Below are positions 47,401 through 57,800 of a stretch of DNA of 64,000 nucleotides, piece by piece; position 1 is the stretch's first letter, and each line of letters starts with the position of its first letter. The position numbers and the translations under genes are program-made. Below the pieces are notes generated by a model. It saw nothing but the letters and a program-made list of their open reading frames with translations, searched no databases and was not told the DNA's origin. The DNA is from Ligustrum vulgare (Eukaryota > Streptophyta > Magnoliopsida > Lamiales > Oleaceae): positions 9,523,501 through 9,587,500 of the forward strand of contig OY743190.1 in the NCBI GenBank assembly GCA_963555705.1, read 5' to 3'.

Positions 47401-47519
47401 GAACGGTGGTTTAAATTCATCTTCTTCTTTGATTTTGGGAATAAGTTCTTGAATGGAGAAACGGAAGCCGAGATGCTTCCCAGAAACCTGTTCTCCGAGA
47501 CTTCAGAATTGAACTTCAT
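41452..47519 (-). CDS. KIN12F: kinesin-12, KIN12F type (16 coding exons)
   Basis: Microtubule motor of the plant kinesin-12 family. Exons (minus strand): 47211-47519, 46861-46995, 46608-46691, 46386-46514, 46243-46302, 46095-46148, 45894-45986, 45661-45756, 45168-45316, 44568-44717, 44171-44300, 43120-44082, 42936-43034, 42715-42852, 41847-42632, 41452-41703. Together they give 3,627 nt, 1,208 residues plus TGA, all GT-AG with matching phases. The motor domain covers about residues 103-455: P-loop GQTGSGKT (175-182, split by an intron), switch I SSRSH (304-308), switch II DLAGFER (339-345). A neck follows ([12 protein letters not shown]), then a long Ser-rich stretch with [19 protein letters not shown] and [14 protein letters not shown], and C-terminal coiled coils (about 870-1160). 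These blocks match Arabidopsis KIN12F. Switch II departs from the usual DLAGSE and PYRDSKLT reads TFRSSCLT, so ATPase behaviour may differ. Appears intact. Confidence 0.93.
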
Positions 47520-48154
47520 GGTTATGTAATTCGTTCAGAAATTTGTTTGTTGCGATATCTGATTGAAAGAGAAGAAAATATTTGCACTCGAGGGAGACTG
47601 GGTTTGTTTTGAATGTTGGGAGAAGCCGAGAAAAAGAACGTTAAGAGTTGTAAAATGTTACCGTTGGCCAATGGCTCTGAAGAGTTTAAAATTTCAAACC
47701 TGTTACTGAATGACGAAAATGACCTTCCCTGAGGGTTTAAGTAAGGGTGGGCGTGAGTTGGGTTGGGTCGATTTTTTGTCTAACCCGAACCCAACTCACT
47801 ATGGTCAGATTGATAAAAAATCAATCCAACCTAACCAAAATATGAGTTCAAACCCAACCCAACCCAATCAAGTTTCAGTCGGATTGGGTTGGGTTGGGCT
47901 TTGGTCCAATTAACTAAGTGAAAATTACATCCACTCCTAATTTTTTAAATATCAAAATTCATAAATAATGTGAAACTTGTATTATTACAAAAATCAGGTT
48001 GTAATTAATATTTTAATAACTAATTAGAATAATTCAAAATTAAATTAATTAATCAACAATATCTCAATTATATACCACTTCAAACCCTAATTATCTCTTT
48101 CTATTAATACACGGTCATACATACCTCTCAACCACTCACTCTCAGCCCCTAGAA

Positions 48155-48367
48155 ATGAAACCGGCGATGCCTTCCACCCACGGCCACACCTCGCGCCGCC
48201 GGTCTCCGCCAGTGCTTCGATCGCCTCCGGCAAGAACACAACTGGGTGGAGCGCGATTCAATGGTAACCAAAACGACGTCGTCACTCTCCTCGAGATAAC
48301 GACGCCGCTTCTATATCAAGGCATCGAAGCAGTTGCACCAGCTGCTTCGATGTTTTATCTCTTCTGA
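48155..48367 (+). CDS. short GC-rich ORF inside the hAT element, unknown
   Basis: 70 codons, start MKPAMPSTHGHTSRRRSPPV. GC content is far above the surroundings, suggesting captured host sequence or the old 5' end of a transposase gene. No domain. It may not be translated. Confidence 0.25.
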   Translation: MKPAMPSTHGHTSRRRSPPVLRSPPARTQLGGARFNGNQNDVVTLLEITTPLLYQGIEAVAPAASMFYLF

Positions 48368-48572
48368 ATTTGCAAATCTATTGGTGAGATTTGAAAATTT
48401 TGTGATCTGTTAGTGCAGGTGTTGTGATGCTACACTCCGATTTGCTCAACGGTGGTTGATGTAATGGCGGTGATGACGACGGGGAGTGGCTGTGTGATAA
48501 TCGTGGTGGGTGTTTTCTGATTGCAGCGGTTTGTGGTGGCTGCGTGGTGGTGATTGTGGCTGTTTCTGATTT

Positions 48573-49976
48573 GTGCTTTTAAATAGACAATTTAATTGAG
48601 CAAATATCTACTTATATATTGTATTTATCTTGTACAATTAGGTCCAAACTCAATTGGAAAGAAAATAGACAAGATTGAAGAGTAATTGAGCGAAAAAGAG
48701 CAATTTCGATGTCCAATGACCTAATTGAAAGAAATCAGAAGTTCGAGGACTCAATTGCAACATCTCAGAAAGTCGGAGGACTAAAGATGCAAATATTTCA
48801 GGGACATATTTGTAATAAAAGTCAAATTTTGAGGACTAAATTGAAGAATACTAGAAGTTGGAGGACCCAATTGCAAATCATGGAAGGACAGGGATGCCGA
48901 TGAACTACGCGATCGCGTGGAGCTACCATGTTGCGTTCGCGATATACCCCCACTTCTCTTTTCAACAAGCCCCAATTTTTCTTGACAAACCCTAACCCCC
49001 TTTTTCTCTCTTTTCTTCTTCTTTCTTTTTCTTTTCTTTTCTTTGTTTTTGTTTTGATTGTAAATTAGTTGTAGTTTATTTTTTATTTCAAGTTGGTAGT
49101 CTCCATTGGATCAAAGAAGCAAAAAGTGAGGTGAAGATTCAAAACATTGTTGAAGGAATTTTGGGGCAAAAATCAAGGGAAGTGATTTATTTCATTATCT
49201 TGTATTTTTAATATTTGATTTCTATATTTTGTGATGTATTTTTGTAAACCTCAACTTTTGTGTAATATTTATAAAATGGGCTAGTTATTTTAAGTTGGGA
49301 TGATTGATGTAGCTTAACTTAGTTTAAGTAATTTTAATGTTTGTTTATTAATGTTGAGCTTATTTCATGTGTGTTTGTTATTGAGATTATTCCATGTGTT
49401 TGATTGATCACCAAATATGTGTTTTGTGAAGTGTATGATAATCGAGAGATATTATGCATTTTAGATCAAATAACAAATGATCTAGGTTCTTGTTAAGGAT
49501 AGAGATATACCTTAAACCCTAGATGATCCATTGAGCTATTTTCACAAAGAGTTAATGCAATTGATTGGGCCTTAATCGACATAGAGATATAGTAGGTTAA
49601 ACCAATTGATTATGGTTAATTTCACTCGAGAGAGGTAATTAGCTAAGCTTGAAAAATCGGGTCTAACATTGTAAATGAGTAATTTATTAATTTGCATGTG
49701 TTGAGAAACTACTTAAGCGAGAGTTAAGTGAAATCATGAATCCCAACTATTTTATCTTTCATTTTTCTTATTTTAATTTGATTTAAAATTAGTTTATTTA
49801 ATTTAGAATTTCCAAAAATCCATCTTTTTAATTGTGTGTTTTATTTGTTAAGATTAAATTAATTAGAGTATAATAGAGTATACATTCCTCGTGGGATCGA
49901 CAACTCGAACTCAAAAAATCCACTTTATTACTTGTACGCGACCCGTGCGCTTGCGGTACACTATTTTGAGCGAACA
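48573..49976 (+). repeat. truncated LTR of the LARD-like family
   Basis: Starts inside the LTR (GTGCTTTTAAATAGACAATTTAATTGAGCA aligns about 32 bp into the 5' LTR) and runs to the normal LTR end GCGAACA. About 230 bp between the first palindrome zone and the TATA-like box are deleted near 48943. One ACGCGATCGCGT palindrome survives (48906-48917). The next bases, AGTTTTTTGG...GTCGGGG, look like a decayed primer site, so this may be a 5' LTR cut off just inside rather than a solo LTR. More diverged than the pair at 32-38 kb. Confidence 0.85.
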
Positions 49977-50047
49977 AGTTTTTTGGTCTGTCGGGGTGTG
50001 ATTACAGTGATTGTCACGTTAAATTCATTGTGACCTAAATATTTTAT

Positions 50048-50292
50048 AATTGTGACCTGATTGAAATCAGTCTCGACTGGTAACGTGACCTAAAAATAAG
50101 TTCGATTTGTGACCTAATATTTTTGTCGTTTAATGACCCTGAAATAATCTGTAACTTAAAAAATTATTATAATTGTGACCTGATTGAAATCAGTCTCGAC
50201 TGGTAATGTGACCTAAAAATAATTTCGATTTGTGACCTAATATTTTGGTCGTTTAATGACCATGTAATAATCTGTGACTTAAAAAAAATGAT
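50048..50292. repeat. two 123-bp tandem units with GTGACCT words
   Basis: AATTGTGACCTGATTGAAATCAG...CTCGACTGGTAA(C/T)GTGACC starts at 50048 and again at 50171. About eight exact GTGACC words occur between 50020 and 50365. They lie in the right subterminal part of the hAT and may be transposase-binding sites, by analogy with other hATs. Confidence 0.75.
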
Positions 50293-51100
50293 GGTTGCGA
50301 CCTTGAAAATGATAGTTGTGACATAAAAAATTTGTATTTTGTGACTTAAGATTTTATAACATTGTGACCTTAATATTTATAATAATTAAATACTTTTAAT
50401 TATTTATTAATTTAATTAATTAATCTTAATTAAAACCTAAAAACATGATTTTTGAAATTTTACAAGTTTCATCTCAATTTTGAAATTTACATTTATAATC
50501 ACCTTATTTATGTATTTTTCTCATTAACTAAAAATATTAGAAAATTAAAAAATTATGCCCATAAATCAACTATTAACTCAAATAAATTATGTACAATACA
50601 ATAAGCTCAAATATAATAAATTGAATACTTGCTAATAAAACTAAAATATGTTCAAATCATATTTGAGTTTCATCCAAATTAAAAATGGGCTTAAGTTTCT
50701 TGAAATTTAAATGGTTTTATATTTTTAAAATTTTGATTGAGTTGGGTCGGGTCGGGTCGGGTTGGGTTTGTCATCCAACCTACAACCCAACCCAACCCAC
50801 ACAAGATTTTTTTTTTAGAACCCAACCCAACCCAATTTTCATCAAAACCCAACCTAAAACGATCGGGTTGGGTTGAGTTGGACGATTTTGGCGGGTTAAT
50901 GCCCACCCATAGGTTTAAGCCTCTCTTTGGAAAAATGTTGTTTATAACCAGCGAAGTGTCATCATTTCATAGGTCCATTTTTTAAAAGTAAAAATGATGG
51001 ACGATGATTTTTTACTAGCCAAAATTATTAATTTTTCAAAAAAATTATCAATAAAATGTTTGCACATAGTTATTTATAAACAGGACTTTACCAATAAAAG

Positions 51101-51250
51101 GCTAATAAATCATTTTGGATCACAAAGTGTTAGGTTCATAGATAAGTTGGGCCAGCTATCAATTCTTCATGGGCTAATAAATCATTTTGGATCACAAAGT
51201 GTTAGGTTCATAGATAAGTTGGGCCAGCTATCAATTCTTCATGGGCTAAT
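51101..51250. repeat. 72-bp tandem repeat, two perfect copies
   Basis: The unit starting GCTAATAAATCATTTTGG occurs at 51101-51172 and 51173-51244 without visible differences, followed by the start of a third (GCTAATGAGG). In one frame it encodes 24 residues twice, but the frame has no other support as a gene. Confidence 0.9.
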
Positions 51251-51566
51251 GAGGCCCAATCATACATTTAAATTTAAAACTTTTAAAATCAGCAAATTAT
51301 AAACCTATATCTATATACTATATAAAACCAACTGAAATTCTGAAATCTTTTTTCCTCCAAATTCTCAATTGACAATTTTTTTTTTTGGGTAGTTTTGTAG
51401 TTACCTATATGTCCGATACCTTTTTTGTCCATTTTTCTCAATTTTTTGCCCACTAACTGACATTTTAAAACACAAACTGCCCCAAACATTCAGCGTTCTA
51501 ACCCCCAAAATCTCCAAATCCAAATCAGAGCTCTCGATCTCTGTAAACTCACCCCATTTTCTCTAG

Positions 51567-52591
51567 ATTCAACATTATACATCTGTAATCCAAACTGAAG
51601 TTGAAGGAGTTATCCTTGGAGCGGTCAGGGTTGAGAAAAAGAACCGTCCAGAGGCCCATCCAGAGGCGGAGGAGGTTGCAAAGTCCTTCCAAGTTGTCGG
51701 CGCTAACACATTTCTTAATGTACGAGGGCAGTATTCGAGTCAGAATCGGACTGGGGACTGGTATTCCGATGCTAGGTGGACGGACATGGAGTTGGCGAAG
51801 GCGAAGAAGTCATAGTCAGAGAACCAAAGGGAAAGGCTTTTGTGGATGGCTGGGATGATACGCTGAACTCACAAAATTACTTTTTAAATTTCTTATCATT
51901 TTTGTCCGTTTGTTTTCTCCAATTTTCGGTAAATTGATGGATGGAGAACAAAACCTTAAATTCAAGTTTCCTTTATTTGATGTGGTGACCTTAAATTCAA
52001 GTTTCCTTTATTTGATGTGGTGTTTGAAGTAATATTCAAATAATAGAACTCAATTTCTTACAATGTAGCTACTTCTAATTTCTTTATTTAGTTAATTAAT
52101 GCAGAAAAAACTGAAAAATCGGGAGGGAAAGGGTGATGATTTTCCTATGCGCGTTCGTATAAGGGTTCACTAGGGGGAGTCTATTCTGAAACAAGTTTGT
52201 TTTTCTTTGGGATATTGATTTTCAGCTTATATGTGTTCTTTTGCCAGTTTTGACAATACCTTAGTAATTGTAGTGAAAACCCTAGATTTTGGAATGGGAG
52301 AAATTACTCATTTCCATTTTTGTCTCTTTACACCTCTATGCATGTTTTCTTCTTTCCCTGTTTTGATAGTGAGCAAGTAGTAGAACAGAGAAATTAAAAT
52401 TTTTAATTTCGTTATGCTATTAAAAAATGCAAGTGCAGGTAAGGGAACTAGGTGTAAGAGGGTCACATTTGAAGGATTCAGAGATGTATAAAAAGTACAA
52501 GGAAACCCCAAAATTTTACACTATGGAAAAGTTGACGAAGGAGTACAGGATTATGAGGCAGAGGATGCTGGTTTTACTCCCAGAGTTTTAG
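51567..52591 (+). pseudogene. fragments of an unrecognised plant gene
   Basis: Piece 1 (51567-51815) opens after a CTCTAG acceptor-like site and reads coding-like sequence including EKKNRPEAHPEAEEVAKSFQ and NRTGDWYSDARWTDMELAKA, then a TAG. The reading continues in another frame with EPKGKAFVDGWDDTLNSQ (to about 51882). Piece 2 (52439-52591) follows a TGCAG acceptor and reads VRELGVRGSHLKDSEMYKKY, then TMEKLTKEYRIMRQ, then TAG. No start codon fits piece 1. Composition strongly suggests decayed exons of one gene, but I recognise no family. An intact relative elsewhere in this genome is likely. Confidence 0.5.
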
Positions 52592-52776
52592 AGGTTAATC
52601 TTATTGATAAAGTAATTCATGTATGATTATGAGTAGTTCTCTATACTTTTTGAGGGTAGATTCTTTTATCTCATTTAAGTTGTGGGGATTTCGAGCAATG
52701 AATGCACATATGCATAATTTCATGTTTATACTGTTGAATGAATGTATTTACTGTATTTCATCTATTTCTTCTCAAG

Positions 52777-53057
52777 ATTTCAAGTGATGAATCCATAGAA
52801 ATTGCTAAGCTTCTTGCATGAAAGAAGGGTTGCTTGTAAGTTATGCTTTAGTCTCTTCATGAGTTGCTATGAAATTGTTCGAGCTGATTCTAACAATGTC
52901 ACTTTTTTCCAAATTTATACCCTTATAATGCTCATTTTGGAGTAGCAAGTTCTTAACTTGGAAATGCATGTTACAGGTGGGGATATCATCTGGTGCTGCA
53001 ACTGTTGCGGAAATTAATATAACAAAATGGCCAGAGAATGCTGGAAAACTCATTGTT
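52777..53057 (+). pseudogene. O-acetylserine(thiol)lyase (cysteine synthase) fragment
   Basis: Two exon remnants. 52777-52835 reads ISSDESIEIAKLLA, a TGA, then KKG and a one-base shift before the old donor GTAAGT. 52978-53057, after a TTACAG acceptor, reads [20 protein letters not shown] and NAGKLIV up to GTAAGTC. The blocks match the conserved C-terminal VSSEES...GISSGAA...RPENAGKL region of plant O-acetylserine(thiol)lyases, which make cysteine from O-acetylserine and sulfide. The catalytic-lysine N-terminal half is absent, as is the last exon. Exon borders are kept, so this came from genomic duplication, not retroposition. Confidence 0.8.
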
Positions 53058-53643
53058 GTAAGTCTTTTTACTTCCTGTGTATTTTTATCTACTAGGTCAA
53101 GTATATAATAGTACTATAGTTGGAGTAAGGAAAGAAAATGTAGCCCATGAGTTTCCTAGAGGTTGTGATATGGTGATTTGAATTGGTCTTGCTGATCCAA
53201 GAGAAATTTAGTTCCATTTGGATTTGGTTCACTCAAGAATGTGATTGTTGCATGATTGCAAATTGTCAATTATGATCACCTTCTTAATGCACATAAAAAA
53301 AATAAAAAATAAAAATAAAAAGAGGAGGTGGCCCTGATGATTTCTTGATATTAGAGTTAGACCTAAATCCATGGCTTTCTCCTCCAGTATGTGCAATAAA
53401 ACAATTGAGTAGTTTTGTGGAAGTGGCAATGGAAATTCCTAAATTGTCATCCCTTTATACAATAATTGCTCTCAAGAATTGGTACCTTCATCTCAAGTTG
53501 ATAGTCAAATTGTCTAGGTACAAGTGACTACATTAGTTTTTCAATTTTACCTTATAGTCAAATTATCTTGAATAAGTTAATCCTATATCAGAACAAGAAG
53601 TCCCACCTAATGATAGAACAATTTTCTTGACATTTTCCAAGGG

Positions 53644-53719
<76 letters not shown>

Positions 53720-54355
53720 TTTGTTATATTTGTTGTAACAATAATTCATGAGCTTGGATCTTTACTTGAACAATTTTAGTGATATCATTCCAGTGACATT
53801 GGGTAAGCTATCAAAATTGCGCTTCCTGTGGATATCTTTTTCTGTATTTGGAGAAGTATCATGAATATTTATTTTTTTGTCCTCCCGTGTTTGATATTAC
53901 GGGTGCAAATGTTTGTATTTTTTAATGATGTGATAATGAGGATCGGGGGAGAGACAATAACTACATGAATATAGAAATTTGTGTCAAAACTATGAAGATG
54001 ACCACTAAATATATTCAGCATTATATAATCTGGTTTTCACTTGACATTGAATTTTTTTTTCAAGCTAATAAATAACGTTGTCCACTACGCCGCGGTGGGG
54101 TTAAACAATCAACAACAATGAATTTATTTGGACCATGACTTGGTGCTGATAACCGTTGGTAATGATGACATGTTGGCATGGTATGTGGTCATGTAATTGA
54201 CTTAAATTTTGAGAGAATTGAGTATGAAGATTATGATTCCAATTATATTAGTAGGAATTTTTTGTCCATTGAGTGTTTGCAAAGGATTTAAGTTTCCCTC
54301 TCTCACCATATTGAAGAGTACATGATCATACATATTATGTATTCTCCAATAAATT
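53058..54355. other. intergenic, with a long AT microsatellite
   Basis: No gene recognised. An AT run spans 53651-53716. The (AAAAAT)n-type stretch at 53297-53320 is low complexity. Confidence 0.5.
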
Positions 54356-54676
54356 TTGGTGCATCATGCAGGGAGTTTTGCTTATCATCTGCATGTTGAG
54401 CATGTTGAAAATAAATTTAATATAGATGAATGTTCATCTAAAATCCACGAACATCATGCTGTAATTATCAAGATCCAAACTGAAGCAGAAGCGTACCTGA
54501 ATCCATTGTTGTGTTTGATTGAACGGGGTTATGGCCTTCCAACTGATTCGTGGTTTTCTCCTTATGTTTTTTCTCTATTGACGGGGATGCAGAGAATTAT
54601 GAAAAGCCACGCTCAATTGGGGACCATGACCTGTATAAATAGTTGTAGGGCAACTATCATGTTTCAATGTTATTAA
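54356..54676 (+). other. 106-codon open frame of uncertain nature
   Basis: Coding-like composition (starts MVHHAGSFAYHLHVEHVENK) but no domain recognised. On the other strand this stretch contains TATTTATACAGG about 220 bp beyond the probable end of the copia coding region, so it may instead be part of that element's 3' LTR. I cannot decide between the two. Confidence 0.25.
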
Positions 54677-54854
54677 ATTGGCCCCTCATCAATTTAAAAC
54701 ATTGAATCCGTCTCTACACTTTAATCTCACGACACTTAATACCCATTAGTCCTGAATAATCTTTAGTGGATCACTTTATTGACTAAATCCTTAAGATAGC
54801 ACCACACATTTTATTTTATACATGTTTGACCCCACATTATTGAGTTTTATCCAA

Positions 54855-57800
54855 TAATCTCCCACTGTGCCATACATGTATCCTTACAAATGTGTACAAC
54901 CTTATGAGCTCAAAAATGTGCTATCATTATTAAGGGTATTTCCAAACAATCTCGTCCATCAATCATATCAATATAGGATCAAAGTGACTTTCGTTACATT
55001 AATCGTAACTAAATCCATCAATGGTCACGTATACCAATACAATCAAATGACATAGATCAATCATGAGAGTGTAGTATGAAAATTACATGTTATGTGATCC
55101 AAACATGCCTATTTTCAATTGATCCGACTTTATTCCTTAGGTGAGATCAATACCAAACATAATGTAATAGAGTAGAATGAACTGAATACTTTATTTCTGT
55201 ACAGAAAATTATCCAAATACACAAATGTGTCCCAAAACATAAAGCAACCAAAATACAAACTCCCACTAAATCATAATATCCTCAAGAAATATTACACCCA
55301 TACGAGCAGTGTGCTCGTGAAAGACCTTGGGTGCTAATCCCTTAGTGAGCGGATCCGCAATCATGGAGTTTGTCCCAATATGCTCTATGGAAATCTGTCT
55401 ACTCTGTACCCTTTCCTTCACGACCAGGAACTTAATGTCAATGTGCTTTGACTTAGTTGAACTCCTGTTGTTATTGGAATATAGCACTGCAGAGTTATTG
55501 TCACAATATAACTTTAATGGTCTTTCAATTCCATTCAGAATGCGCAGCCCAGTGACAAAATTTCGCAGCCATATCCCATGATTAGATGCCTCATAACAAG
55601 CTACAAATTCTGCTGCCATAGTGGAAGAAGCTACGAGTGTCTGCTTAGCACTCCTCCAGGAAATGGCTCCTCCAGCTAGTAGGTATATGTAGCCTGATGT
55701 GAATCTTCTACTATCTTGGCATCCCGTAAAATCAGAATCGGAGTATCCTACGATCTCTAACTTATCCGATCTGCTGTATGTAAGCATGCAATCTCTTGTT
55801 CTCTTCAAGTACCTCATAACCCTCTTTGCTGCTTTCCAATGATCCATCCAGGGTTACTTAAATATCTGCCTAGCATTCCAACAATGAATGCTATGTCCGG
55901 ACGTGTACAAACTTGAGCATACATCAGACTCCCAACAGCTGATGCATAGGGAATCTTTTGCATTTCCTTAACTTCAAGATTATTTTTCGGGCACTGATTA
56001 AGACTAAATTTGTCTCCCTTAGCAACAGGGGTGTCCCCTGATTTACTATCCTGCATGCCAAACCTTATAAGAACTTTATCGATATAGCTCTTTTGTGATA
56101 ATCCAAGGATACCCCGAGAGCGGTCCCGGTGTATCTGAATTCCTAATACGAAAGAGGCGTCCCCAAGATCTTTCATCTCAAGATTCCTTGACAGAAAGCT
56201 CTTGGTTTCATGCAACATGCCTATATCATTAGTGGCAAGCAGTATGTCATCGACATACAAAACCAAGAAAATATGCTTACTCCCACTGAACTTGTGATAC
56301 ACACAATCATCAACAACATTTATCTCAAAACCAAACGAGATGATCACTTGATGAAATTTATGGTACCACTGACGGGAAGCTTGCTTGAGTCCATAGATGA
56401 ATTTCTTTAATTTGCAAACCATATTCTTCGAGTCTTCTGACACGAAGTTTTCTGGTTGCACCATATAAATCGTCTCATCAATGTCTCCATTGAGAAACGC
56501 CGTCTTTACATCCATCTGATGTAACTCAAGGTCAAAATGTGCAACAAGTGCCATGACTGTCCTGAAAGAGTCTTTTGTTGAAACTGGAGAGAAAGTCTCT
56601 TTGAAGTCAATACCTTCCTTTTGTGTAAAGCCTTTAGCTACAAGACGAGCCTTATATCTTTCCACATTACCTTTCTAATCCCTTTTGGTTTTAAAAATTC
56701 ATTTACAACCAATGGGTTTCGCACCTTCTGGTAATGGGACAAGATCCCAAACTTTATTGTCTTGCATAGACTTATACTCCTCATTCATGGCATCAATCCA
56801 CTTTTGAGAGTCAGAACCCTTCATGGCCTAATGAAAATTGATTGGATCATTTTCCATCATTCCATTATTTTCCTCATGTTCTTGGAGAAATACTATATAG
56901 TCATCCGAAATAGCATTTTTCCTTTCTTGAGTGGATCTCCTTAATGGTATTGCTTGTTGAGATTGTTGAGTTTGTACTTCTGGATTTTGAATGGGAGTTT
57001 CTTCAACATTATCCTGCTGAGTTTCCGGATGTACTTCTTGATCAATGACAGGTATAGAAACCTGCACATTGTCAAAAGTAACAGTAGGAATCGAAATCGA
57101 TCATTCCTCAGCTTCTTCCTCAAAGATAATGTCTCTAAACTTATTTCTCCCCCCAAACTCAACATCCTCAAAAAATGTTGCAGTTCCCGTTTCAAAAATT
57201 GACTTAAGCGTGGGATTATAAAATTTGTAGCCCCTTGATTGCTCAGAATAACCAACAAAGTAGCTGCTAATGGTTTTGGAGTCCAATTTATTTTCATGCG
57301 GCCTATAAGGCCTTGCCTCAGCTGGACATCCCCAAATGTGGAAATGCTTTAGACTGGGCTTTCTGCATGTCCAAAGCTCATAAGGTGTTTTAGCAGCAGC
57401 TTTAGTTGGTACTCTATTCAGAATATAAGCTGCAGTCTTTAATGCTTCTCCCCAGAGTGATTTTAGTAAAGTAGAACGACTAATCATACTCCTTACCATA
57501 TCCTTAAGAGTCCTGTTTTATCTTTCAGCTACACCATTCATGCTAGGAGAACCCGGCATGGTGTACCGTGGGACGATTCCACATTCCTCTAGGAATTTAG
57601 CAAATGGCCCTGGAAGTTGTTCACCTGAACCGTCATATCTGCCGTAGTACTCACCACCACGATTAGACCTAACGTTTTTAATTTTCTTGTTAAGTTGATT
57701 CTCAACTTCAGCTTTGAAAGCTTTGAACATGTCCAGTGACTCAGACTTTTCATGAATAAGATATAGATGCCCATAACGTGAGTAATCGTCTATGAATGAT

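Larger units (their letters stand above)
47742..50911. mobile_element. non-autonomous hAT element (3.17 kb) upstream of the kinesin
   Basis: The ends TAAGGGTGGGC and, inverted, TATGGGTGGGC are flanked by a perfect 8-bp duplication GGTTTAAG (47734-47741 and 50912-50919). Subterminal regions on both sides are packed with CAACCCAACCC / GGGTTGGGTTGGG words in inverted arrangement. The right interior has repeated GTGACCT words. The element hosts an LTR fragment (48573-49976) and a GC-rich ORF (48155-48367). No transposase recognised. Its left end lies about 220 bp upstream of the kinesin start codon, so it probably abuts or overlaps the promoter. Confidence 0.9.

Noticed and set aside
47742..47912. 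GGGTTGGGTT/AACCCAACCC clusters as telomere-like repeats
   Set aside because: Units are not TTTAGGG; TIRs and 8-bp duplications explain them as hAT subtermini.
50691..50985. Overlapping frames rich in Asn-Pro-Thr-Gln
   Set aside because: Products of the AACCCAACCC subterminal repeats of the hAT element.
53651..53716. AT run as a functional element
   Set aside because: Ordinary microsatellite; similar runs at 28519-28570 and 29592-29649 lie inside transposons.
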